The translations under genes and the position numbers were made by a program. A stretch of 64,000 nt of DNA from Eutypella sp. D-1 (Eukaryota; Ascomycota; Sordariomycetes; Xylariales; Diatrypaceae). Of this stretch, positions 23,401 through 32,895 are shown piece by piece. The first letter of the stretch is position 1; the number at the start of each line of letters is the position of its first letter. The notes beneath the pieces are model-generated. The model worked only from the letters and a program-made list of their open reading frames with translations. It was not told where the DNA came from and did no database searches. The stretch spans positions 3,286,001 to 3,350,000 of the forward strand of contig JAJTTP010000003.1 in NCBI GenBank assembly GCA_023313575.1, given 5' to 3'.

Positions 23401-25191
23401 TATATACGGACCACAGCACGGTTTTGTGCATTCGAGACCATTTCTTCAAAAAGCTCGGGTGCAACATTTTCTAGTCTTCTTCGTTGTAAAGAATTAAGTG
23501 TTAGGAAATCTTCCGCACTTTCCAATTGCTTGATGCGAAAGTGCCCCCGGATCTCACCTACCTTTTCCCCCGTTGCGATCTTGTGTACCGTCCTACCTAC
23601 TACTCTGTCCCATCGGCTACCCCGTCCGCAGACTATAAGCGCTCCTCATCGACCAAACCAGGTTCCATTGCTCGTCATATAGCAAATCGATCGCGGATAG
23701 TATAAGAGGCGGCAAAGCTATTCGGACAGAAGGTTACCAACAAGGACTCCCTCCTCCATTGGCGGCTCGGATCTTCGCGCGACTTAAAACAAAAAAAGCC
23801 AGAAAAACCCCCGGGTTATTTGGACTAAGACGACCATCGTGATCGATCTATGGAAGTACCGGGTGTTTCCAAATCAACATAGAATCGTCATCAATTTGTT
23901 GGTTGTCGAAGGTTTCACATTGAGACAACGAGAAAGCAAGGCGGATAAAGAAAGATTAAAAGGCACAAAAATCGCGTGTCAGCTCTCCAGCAGTTTCGAG
24001 TTTCGATACCTACCTAGTGCCCAGAATCCCACCCCGTCGCAGCACCCGTCGCAGCACTACATCTCCAGGTTACTAGTTCACTTACGAAGTACGAAGTACC
24101 GACAAACGAATTCGAAACGACGAAACGACAAGAAAACGTCAAACCAAACCAAAGCAGAGCAGAGCAAACCAAAACCATTCCAATTCTTGTCTATCGATTC
24201 TCTATTGTTGAATCTTTTATCCCGGGTTTTTTATTTTATAATTTTACCCTGTTCTTTTCTGTCTTTCATTCCTCGGTTGCATACCCGCACGCTTTTGCTG
24301 CACGCTATAAGCTTTGTGCTGTGTGCACTACGACCCGCCTGTAATCTGCATTGATTAGCAGGGATTTTTACGGCAGTCAAAAAAAAGGGAAAGAAAAGTC
24401 ATATTTGACCTCAATGCTCTTACTGGGTAGGAGCACCTTCAAAACCGGGTACCTCAAGCTGTACTGCAGCGAAACGGCCTACTTTTCCAATTGACTGACT
24501 GACCGGGTCTGACAAAAAAAAAGAGAAGCCACCCACAGCTTATACACTACGATATACAAACGCCTTTAGAAATTGCAAGAGGAAAAAAAAAGGAACAGGC
24601 AGAAGAGGGGACAGAGAAAAAAAGGATAGGCAATCGACTAAGTACCTGGAAAGTGAAGAGAGGTACAGGAAGTCGCAGGTGCGGGAATTACATAATAATA
24701 GTGGTGTGGAAACTTCTACCAGGGCATCCGTTCAACCCTCCATTCACTACCGGGGCGCTACCCAGTACCTCCGCACTACTTGGGCATCTATAAATCCACC
24801 TGCACAATTTTAATTATCGACCGTACCCGTACCGTACCGACAACGCAAGAACGCAGAAACAGAAACAACCTTAACGCAGAAGAAGCCGACCGGGACGCAG
24901 CTTGCAGCAAGTAGCAAGCAGGCGGGCGGATTATACATTGCAGGCGGATCCAATCCATCTCTCCCACATCCATTTGAATAACCTTCTTGGGTATATTCTC
25001 AAGTACTTAGGTACTATAGGTAACCAACCCGTGGACCTAAAAAAAAGGTCAAGAAAAAAAAAGTACCTATTGAGTTACATCTAGGTACACTAATTACATA
25101 CTTCACTACATACCTACCCGCTACTTACTACCCTAACCTAAACCTTACCTCACTATCCGTTATCTCTCTTTTACATTCTCCAGCATTCCAA
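20415..25191. other. 4.8-kb divergent intergenic region between rrp9 and the TPR-DnaJ gene
   Basis: The largest gap in the window. I found no exon with coding-like composition and no recognisable family on either strand. The longest open frame (22207-22737, minus) looks random. From ~23,200 onward the sequence is rich in A and CT tracts, with repeated AAACCAAA/GCAGAGCA words near 24,140-24,180. That is consistent with a long promoter and a long 5' leader of the downstream gene. TAGGT/ACCTA words recur throughout. Confidence 0.45.
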
Positions 25192-27600
25192 ATGAAGAGC
25201 CTTTTCAATCACCACAAAAAGTCTCCTAAAAAACCCCCGACCGGTGAGGACGTTGAGAATCACTATCCACATAGTCACCATCATCCTCTTCAACATCATC
25301 AGGCTCAACCTCAACCTCAGGGTCAGGCTAAGGGTCAGGCTCATGGTCAGGCTCAGTTTCCCCCCTCCCTGAGTAATCATAATCAAAAGTACCCAGAGGC
25401 ATCTCCATCTTCACCATCCGCGTCATCGCCATCCTCCCCTCTGCGGTCTGCTTCAACTACTGCGAGGTCCCCTAAAAAATCCTCCACTCGCCCCGCACAG
25501 ACCCCACAGTCATCACAACGGGAGAGAGAGAGGGATTCAAAGTCGTCGCGGACCTCCCGTACTTTTGGGAGACATTCTTCCGACTCTTCCTCTCGTGGCA
25601 GTAAGCACGACCCGAATACTCATCCGCTCAACCTCCCTCCGGACGAGTATAAGCGTCTTTCCGCTCTTTCCACCATGAGCAATAGGAACTCGACCGATAG
25701 GATGGATCTCGACAAGGAGACTCCCCCGAATCCCCCATCTTCACCCCCTCCTGTCACCTCGCCTTCCGCTGCTTCACAGCCTGGTGGTTCTTCGCAGACT
25801 CAAGCCGCCTCCTCATCCCAGGCTTCCTATACTGTCCCGATCAGTTCTCCCACGAATGGAGCAAAGCATAACAAGCCTGCCGCCACATCTGCGCCCGCGC
25901 CTGCACCTGCGCCCGCACCCGCGCCGCCGACAAATGGGGACGCCCAGGGACCTGCACCGCCACCTCATGGTTCAAGGCCTTCCAGTCCGGTTCCTACTCC
26001 TGCTGACGAGGCCGAGTCGTATAAGGCTGCGGGCAATAAGTTTTTCAAGGAGAAGGATTACCGAAATGCTATAATCCAATACACCAAGGGTAAAAACCTC
26101 TTCGCTCTCTATGACGTAGTCAATTTGTACTTGTTGTACTAATCCATGTACCAGCTCTCGAACTTATGCCGGATTCGGCTACCTACCTCAGCAACCGTGC
26201 TGCAGCTAATATGTCTAACGGTTCATATCAAGCTGCACTCGACGATTGCACTCGTGCGGCAGACCTGGAACCACATAACGCTAAGATTCTATTGCGATTG
26301 GCGCGAATCTACACGAGCTTGGGCCGTCCCGATGAAGCGATGACCACTTTTGGCCGCATCCAGCCTCCTCCTTCGGCCAAGGACATGGCCGCTGCCAAGG
26401 AGATGCAGCACCACGTCAGGGCCGCTCAATCCACCCTGGAAACTGGTATCAATGGCTCCATGGTTTTACATGCCCTTGATCAGGCTGAGAAGTTCCTCGG
26501 TCATCGGGCCCCGAAGCCCAGGAAGTGGCAGTTGATGAGGGGTAACGCCTACCTGAAAATGGGGGGAGCCAACTCACTAGGGGAGGCCCAGAACGTCGCC
26601 ATGTCGCTTCTCAGACAAAACAGCCAAGACCCCGAGGCTTTAGTGCTGCGTGGTCGAGCACTGTACGCACAGGGCGATAACGACACAGCTATCACGCATT
26701 TCCGGAAAGCCTTAAGCTGCGACCCGGACTTCCGCGATGCTGTTAAGTGGTTGCGGACCGTGCAGAAGTTGGATCGAACGAAGGAAGAAGGTAATGCTGA
26801 TTACAAGGCTGGGCGTTGGCAGTCCGCTTTCGATAAGTACTCGTCCGCCCTTGAGGTGGACCCCGCCAACAAGAGCACGAACTCCAAGATCCTCCAGAAC
26901 AGGGCCTTGTGTCGGCTTAAGTTGAAGCAGTACGAGGAGGCCGTTGCCGACTGCGAGAGGGCTATCAGCCTGGACCCTTCATACATGAAGGCGCGGAAAA
27001 CGAAGGCGAACGCACTCGGGCTCGCCGAGAAGTGGGAAGACGCCGTCCGTGAATGGAAGTCCCTACAGGAGATGGATCCTGAAGACCGGTCGATTCTCAA
27101 AGAGATCAGGAAGGCCGAGCTTGAGCTGAAGAAGAGCCAGCGCAAGGATTATTACAAGATCCTGAATGTGCCCAAGGATGCTGATGACAGTGCCATCAAG
27201 AAGGCGTATAGAAAGCTCGCCATCGTACACCATCCTGACAAGAACCCGAATGATGAGCACGCCGCCGAACGTTTCAAGGACATTGGCGAAGCCTACGAAA
27301 CCTTGAGTGACCCTCAGTAAGTGGCAGCATTCAACTCTGAATCAGCACTAGACGTGACAAACCGAGCTAACTATGCGTAGGAAACGCGCCCGTTACGACA
27401 GTGGCGAGGACCTGATGGACCCATCGGACATGTTCGGCGGTGGTGGCGGTGGCGGAATGCACGGTGGTATTGACCCAGAGATTCTCTTCAGCATGATGAA
27501 CGGTGGTGGTGGGTTCGGCGGAGCCAGTGGTTTCGGAGGAGGCGGGTTTGGCGGCCGCACGCGTGCTCAAGGATTCCCGAGCGGATTCCATTTTGGTTGA
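25192..27600 (+). CDS. TPR and DnaJ domain co-chaperone (DNAJC7-like)
   Basis: Exons 25192-26089, 26155-27316 and 27381-27600 give 759 residues. The first ~270 are low complexity: His/Gln/Pro repeats ([15 protein letters not shown]), Ser-rich, then an Ala-Pro run. TPR repeats begin at [21 protein letters not shown] and continue to ~620 ([57 protein letters not shown]). The J domain follows ([49 protein letters not shown]) with the HPD motif at ~657-659 intact. A Gly/Phe-rich tail ends FPSGFHFG. Family knowledge: such proteins connect Hsp70 and Hsp90 in the cytosol. The end is odd: the stop is UGA-CAACCA and the frame stays open downstream (next entry). Confidence 0.9.
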
Positions 27601-27942
27601 CAACCAGAGCAGGCCGATGAACAGTACGACGATGACGACGATGACGACGCTGCGCGAAGTGACGACGAAGAATATGCGACAGCGGCGGGGCAGGACGAAC
27701 AGGACTCCAGACCCGGCCTCCGCGAACGGTACTACAGCGCAGACAGGATATCCCGGGACTACGAGCGGTCCCTGAACGACAGAATCACGCAGTTCCGCTG
27801 GTGGCTGGCGGTGGTCGCGGGGGCTTTCGTGCTCCTGCCCCGCGAGCTGGCGACGACGATCCTCGTGCTGTGCATCTGCGCCGCCGCGTATGGGAGGTCT
27901 CGCCGCGGCGGCACCAGCATTGCTCCGGAGGGGTTCGTGTAA
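27601..27942 (+). CDS. In-frame 113-codon extension after the UGA stop of the TPR-DnaJ gene
   Basis: The frame continues without interruption from the base after the UGA (27598-27600) to a TAA at 27940-27942. It has no ATG of its own. Third positions are mostly G or C, as in neighbouring genes. The product starts with an acidic run (YDDDDDDDAARSDDEEY) and a charged linker. It then has a hydrophobic region (WWLAVVAGAFVLLP and ATTILVLCICAAAYG, 27793-27894) and a short basic end (GRSRRGG). The six bases after the stop, CAACCA, fit CARYYA, the readthrough context known from tobacco mosaic virus and some cellular genes (classically with UAG). Alternatives are an intron that removes the stop (27509-27607, donor GTGGGT, 99 nt; or 27563-27607, 45 nt; both keep frame), a separate gene whose start I cannot see, or a sense codon mutated to stop. 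Confidence 0.5.
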   Translation, partial: QPEQADEQYDDDDDDDAARSDDEEYATAAGQDEQDSRPGLRERYYSADRISRDYERSLNDRITQFRWWLAVVAGAFVLLPRELATTILVLCICAAAYGRSRRGGTSIAPEGFV

Positions 27943-29921
27943 AGAAAAAAATTATATATTCAGGAAGACGAAATGACAAAACCAACTTACGAGCGGTCAA
28001 ATAATGGGAACCATACATAGATAAGAGAGCGATGAGATCAAGAAAGAGCCGGAGGGAAGGGGGCGGGGGATGATGGTAGGAGGAGAGGGAGAGGGGGTTT
28101 CTGTCTGTCATCAGGTATTACTACTACTACTACTGCACTCATCATGATCCATCATACGCCGGCGTTTATTTAGGAAAGAAAATTCCCGATAGAGAGATGA
28201 TACTATGAGACAAATAAAGCAATCATTATTCATTCCCGACTTTACTTTCCTCCCATGAATAGAGAGACTACGACGGGTCTTTTATTACCTGTGCTGTGAT
28301 CTTCTACGTTGTTTTTGGTTGTTTTCTTTTCACGATATTCTTGTTTGGATAAGTTCAACGACGCCTGGAAGAGGTTTTGCTCTTGTCAGTAGATGTCACG
28401 TGTGCCGGTACGCCTTCTGCATTGCGTGCATCCTATTCCCATCATCACCACTGTCATTATCGTGGAACTCGGTTTTCCTAATCTATTGAGAGTATTCATC
28501 GAGTACAATGTAGGGGATCCTTTCCGGGTCCCACTCGAAGGGGCCATACATATCACGAAGGTGCATAGCTGAAGCGGCATCTACGGGCCAGGCAGGTAGC
28601 GTAGGTTATGTGAGGTCCCGTCGCCTTCTGTATACGTGCCAGTCTCACAACTTAAGGTTGCCCCCCTCCCCCATCTCTACTCCGTATTACTGCAGGGTCA
28701 CTGCATACTACTAGACCAGGCAGGGCCGTCCCCGGGATGTGACTGGATTTGCATAACATGTCTCTTGTCACATAAACATTTTATTATTACCCTCGACTAT
28801 AGTTATACCATTGCCCCACGTCCCAACCCCTCAACCCCTCATACCTCACCTATCCCAGCCTATCGTCCTTGTCGATATATATAAGTAAAATACACATAAT
28901 ATACCCCAACCCCCTTATCCACCATACTGTGCAGTTACTTAGTTGCCTTACTGACACGACCCCTACTTGCTGTATCCATGCATCTAATCCTCTCCAGGCA
29001 GGATTTATCACCTAGCGCTAGTGAAACCGAGCGGCAGGAGGGCTCTCTGGAATGTGTACATACCTAATGTACATAAGTACTGACGTATGGATATAAATGG
29101 GGCCGTGGCGCTTATGTAAGTGATAGCATGTTACGCTAATCCAGTTATGGCTAGGGGGAGGAAGATAACCAAATTAAGTGGGTCCCGCGGCACCGGCGCC
29201 ACGGAACTCTTATTAGCCGCTTCGTACGATTTTTTGGTAGGTGAAGGAAGGTACTTTCGCAGTGCAATTTGTACCTTGTAAATTAGGATGTATTTTACAT
29301 GCCGACAGCCAATGTAGTTCATCTCTTCATGCAATTCACGTGCGAGCAAAGAATAAACGAAGATAACCTGAACTCCTCCTTCCAGCACTGTTTGGGACGG
29401 CGACAAAACGACGGGGGCGCCGTAATTGCCATTTACATTATTGACATAACACAGGTGCGAAAGAAACGGGATACATGCACCCACGCACGATGTGATCGTA
29501 TTCCGCCGCGTCCGATTCCTTCCTCCTCCCTGTTCCCTACCCAGGTTCGAATTCTCTATATGACAAGACCGAGATTACAGCTTGAAAATAATAAGTGAGA
29601 GAGAGAGTAGACGTTGCTATCTTCACTGGATTGTGATCTAGGGGGAGTTGTTTATGTTAAAACTATAGGTAGTGGTGACACGATTGGGGTTTGGGTCAGA
29701 GGCACGCAGGACGGGACACGACGTCATCCCTTGGTAGACACGACACACCCGACGATCTGCGATCTTCGACCTCCGCGTATACCTAGGTATCGTTCATAAA
29801 TACTTGAATTATCCCTACCCTGTACGTCCGCATAAATCACGACCACACACCAACGTACACATACAAACTATATATATACATACATAAGTCACACGCTACG
29901 GCGCACCAACCGACGGGAACC
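27943..29921. other. Intergenic region upstream of the MFS gene
   Basis: No gene seen in 2.0 kb. A TAC/TACTAC tract lies near 28118-28132. An exact TACCTAGGTA palindrome is at 29780-29789, and a TATATATATA element sits near 29869-29880, ~45 bases upstream of the MFS start codon. GGTTCGAATTC near 29542 resembles a tRNA B box but lacks a matching A box and cloverleaf. Confidence 0.45.
29780..29789. repeat. TACCTAGGTA palindrome, copy 2
   Basis: Exact copy of the ten-base palindrome, about 130 bases upstream of the MFS start codon. Confidence 0.8.
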
Positions 29922-31994
29922 ATGCCCCGCCTAGGCCGGCGGCTGCTGCCATTCAGCGCGGCGGCAACGCCGCTGCAGGCGGTCACGTACCTGGTAGGGG
30001 TGTCGCTATTCAGTATCTCATTCCTGGTGTTCTTGAACTCGGCGGTGTCCTTCGTGGTGACGGACCTGTTGGGGCGGAAGCACGGCGTGGGCGACGTGGT
30101 CGGGACCCTCGGCTTCGTCGACGAGGTCGTCGCCCTCGTCGCCTGCCCCCTCTGGGGCCTCGCCAGCGACCGCCTCGGCGTCCGTTGGGTCGCCGTCCTC
30201 GGCTACGCCGTCATCGCCGTCGCTCTCGTCGCCTTCGTCCAGGCCCGCGACGTCCCCGCCCTCGTCGCCGGCCGCGTCCTCTTCGCCCTCGGCGCCAGCG
30301 CCGCCGCCACCATGGTCACTGCCGCCCTGCCCATCCTCACCGGCGGCGCTGACGGCGCCGATGGAGATGGCGCGAGCGCGAAGAGGAATATTGCGTCGCA
30401 GAGACGCGGAGAGCTGCCCGACGCTGATCAGGATGGCGGTGCCGATGATGTGGATGACGAGGAGACCCTCGTCGGGAACGGGTACGAGAGCGCCGAGGGC
30501 AGAGGCAGACGCGGACACCAAACCCGCGGCAGCGTCGCGGTGAGTCTCGAGAGCGACGCGACCATCACGCCGGAGACGTTTACAGCGCGACAGGGATCCT
30601 CGTCCTCTTCCGAAGAAGAGAGCTCCCTTAGCGCCAGCAACGCCGGCAGCGGAAGCGCCGAGGACGAGGCCGCCAGGCGGTCCTCGGCGCTGGCGGGCTA
30701 TGTGGGCCTGTTCACGGGCTGCGGCGCGCTCGTGGCCCTCCTCCTGTTCCTCCCGCTCCCTACCCGTTTCTCCCACCGCGAGGGCGTCACCCCCGCAGAC
30801 GCTATCACCTACAGCTTCTACGTCGTCGCCGGCGTCGCCCTGCTCGTCGCCATCTTCGTCTTCCTCGGCTTCGCCGGCCTTCCCGGCGAGGACGCGAAGG
30901 GCTGGCGCATGCTACTCGGACTGCGATCTTGCAATACGTCGGGGCCGGAGCAGGCGACTGAGCATCGCGATCAAGGCAACGACAGCAACGACGCCGCCGG
31001 GCCTGTCGATGCACCACTTCCGTACACGCACCTGCTGCGGACGTCGCTACGGCTGGGTCTCACGGACCCGGACATCGCGCTGGGGTACCTGGGGGGATTC
31101 GTGGCGCGGGCCAGCACGGTGGCGATCTCGCTCTTCGTGCCGCTCTACGTCAACGCGTACTACATCTCGCACGGGTTCTGCCGGGCGCCGCCGGAGCACG
31201 ACGGGAACCCCGTGGCCAACGACCCGGACTTCAAGCGCGAGTGTCGCGCCGCCTACGTCCTCGCCTCCGCCCTCACCGGCGCCGCCCAGCTCGTCGCTCT
31301 GCTCTGCGCCCCCGCCTTCGGGTACCTAGGCGGAAGCCGTCGTCACCGTCGCGCCTCCCCGGCTCCATCCTGGGCCGCGCCCTCCCCTTCCTCTCCATCT
31401 TCATCTTATGCAGTGATTGACCGCCTCCGCCGCGTCAACTTCGCCGTCCCCTTCGCCGCCGGCGTCGGCGTCGTGGGCTACGCCGCCTTCCCGCGCCTCC
31501 CGAGCCCCGAGTTCCGCGACGAGGACGGCCGCGGCGGATCCCCCGCCGTCTTCGCCGTCGTCGCCCTCCTCGGCCTCTCCCAGATCGGCGCCATCGTCTG
31601 CTCCCTCGGCTCCCTCGGCCGCGGCGTCCTGGCCCAAGGCGACGGCTGTCCCGCGCTCACTGCGAACGGGGATCGGGATCCGGCTGCGCATCGCCACGAG
31701 TATGGGGATGGGGAGGCGGAGGCGGAGCCGCTTATTCATGACCGCGATGATGATGCGGAGAGGGAGATGGAGAGGGCGGGGAGGCGGCCTAGGGCCTCCC
31801 GCGTCCAGCTCAAGGGCTCCATCGCCGGCGTTTATTCGCTGTGCGGCGGCGCCGCTATCCTGCTGCTCACGAAGCTCGGCGGCTTCCTCTTCGATGTCAC
31901 GTCCACCGGCGCCCCTTTCTACATGATGGCTGCCTTCAACGCCGCCCTCTTCGTCGCTAGTCTCGCTGTCGACTTGTTTGGGAGGCGGAGGTAG
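29922..31994 (+). CDS. Major facilitator superfamily transporter, large central loop
   Basis: Open frame of 690 residues with about 12 hydrophobic segments. The MFS signature between segments 2 and 3 is clear (PLWGLASDRLGVRWVAVLGY). Two hydrophilic inserts stand out: a Ser/Glu/Asp-rich one at ~145-250 within the N-terminal half, and a second at ~330-365. A third loop (~565-620) separates the last segments. Around 31322-31413 the protein departs from the expected GYL...DRLRRVNF pattern with a Ser/Pro/Arg stretch (GGSRRHRRASPAPSWAAPS). A 75-nt in-frame intron (31339-31413, weak gtcgtc donor, tgcag acceptor) could remove it. Substrate cannot be read from sequence. The transporter stands alone, with no obvious pathway neighbours. 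Confidence 0.82.
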   Translation: MPRLGRRLLPFSAAATPLQAVTYLVGVSLFSISFLVFLNSAVSFVVTDLLGRKHGVGDVVGTLGFVDEVVALVACPLWGLASDRLGVRWVAVLGYAVIAVALVAFVQARDVPALVAGRVLFALGASAAATMVTAALPILTGGADGADGDGASAKRNIASQRRGELPDADQDGGADDVDDEETLVGNGYESAEGRGRRGHQTRGSVAVSLESDATITPETFTARQGSSSSSEEESSLSASNAGSGSAEDEAARRSSALAGYVGLFTGCGALVALLLFLPLPTRFSHREGVTPADAITYSFYVVAGVALLVAIFVFLGFAGLPGEDAKGWRMLLGLRSCNTSGPEQATEHRDQGNDSNDAAGPVDAPLPYTHLLRTSLRLGLTDPDIALGYLGGFVARASTVAISLFVPLYVNAYYISHGFCRAPPEHDGNPVANDPDFKRECRAAYVLASALTGAAQLVALLCAPAFGYLGGSRRHRRASPAPSWAAPSPSSPSSSYAVIDRLRRVNFAVPFAAGVGVVGYAAFPRLPSPEFRDEDGRGGSPAVFAVVALLGLSQIGAIVCSLGSLGRGVLAQGDGCPALTANGDRDPAAHRHEYGDGEAEAEPLIHDRDDDAEREMERAGRRPRASRVQLKGSIAGVYSLCGGAAILLLTKLGGFLFDVTSTGAPFYMMAAFNAALFVASLAVDLFGRRR

Positions 31995-32895
31995 GCATGG
32001 GCTTGTTGGCATGGGTCTATCGGTTGACTTTTGGGGGGTAATTATTGTACGGGCTAGTGGAATGGTTGCGGCTGTGGCATTTTTCAGTTTAGGTAAGGGC
32101 TATCTATCTATGATACGGTGATGTAAAAGTCGACGTCGGGTTTCGGCAGGTTACGGGTTCGCTTTTTCCTTTTGTTGAGGTGGCATGCACGATCAGTAAG
32201 AGCGGCATCTCGGCTATTTCCAAATATATTCATCTCGTATAGCAGATTTCAATTTGTGTTTTATAGCTTAAGGGAATGCCGCATTTTCAACGGCCGACCT
32301 TGAGAGGGATTTTGCACTGGAATAAGCATAGATAGGGGTAATTGTCACGTGATAAGAAGCCGGGGACGCTACCAGCGGTTCTCCCACTCGACATACGGGC
32401 TACGGTAAAGACTTATACAGGGTGAAGCCTCTGGTGTAACGAGTAGGGAAAGAGTTTAGTGTCTACTCATTCGGCCTCTTCCCTTAGTACCAAGGTATCT
32501 GATAGTGATTCTCCGGGTTCTGTCTCTTCGTACCGAATCCTCCAACAGTAGTTGTTTTTTACCTACCTAGGTCAAGGCTAGGTCTAGTCAGCTTATTGTC
32601 TATTCCTTTTATACAGTTTTCAGGCACTCTAACCAACTTTTAAATTGGGGCGCAGATAAACTGCAAAACATTATACCTAGGTACTCTTACTACATCCCAC
32701 GCGTAAAATGTAGGAGCTATCAACATAGGTACCTCTAGGATAGTTCTGGGAAGGTGATGGGATCCGATATCCACTCTAGCTATACACCACACTATGATCC
32801 ACCGGCAACCTCTCATACTGACTCCCTATACCCCAGCATGATAATTGATTGTATAAACCATTATTTACATGATCATAGGTAGTTGATCCATCTGT
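31995..32895. other. Convergent 3' region between the MFS and NLR-like genes
   Basis: No gene seen. An exact TACCTAGGTA palindrome is at 32674-32683 and a near copy (TACCTAGGTC) near 32574. Confidence 0.45.
32674..32683. repeat. TACCTAGGTA palindrome, copy 3
   Basis: Exact copy of the ten-base palindrome, in the spacer between the MFS and NLR-like genes. Confidence 0.8.

Noticed and set aside
23839..24354. 171-codon plus-strand frame upstream of the TPR-DnaJ gene
   Set aside because: Lies in A-rich leader-like sequence. The translation is low quality and ends before any splice site that could join the next gene.
27563..27612. 50-nt intron removing the UGA of the TPR-DnaJ gene
   Set aside because: It would shift the frame and hit a stop. 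Only introns ending at 27607 keep the downstream frame.
29535..29560. GGTTCGAATTC, like a tRNA B box
   Set aside because: No A box or cloverleaf pairing upstream, and the B box has a mismatch.
30018..30776. 252-codon frame antisense to the MFS gene
   Set aside because: Shadow frame, rich in Gly/Glu/Asp, with no family features, opposite clear membrane segments.
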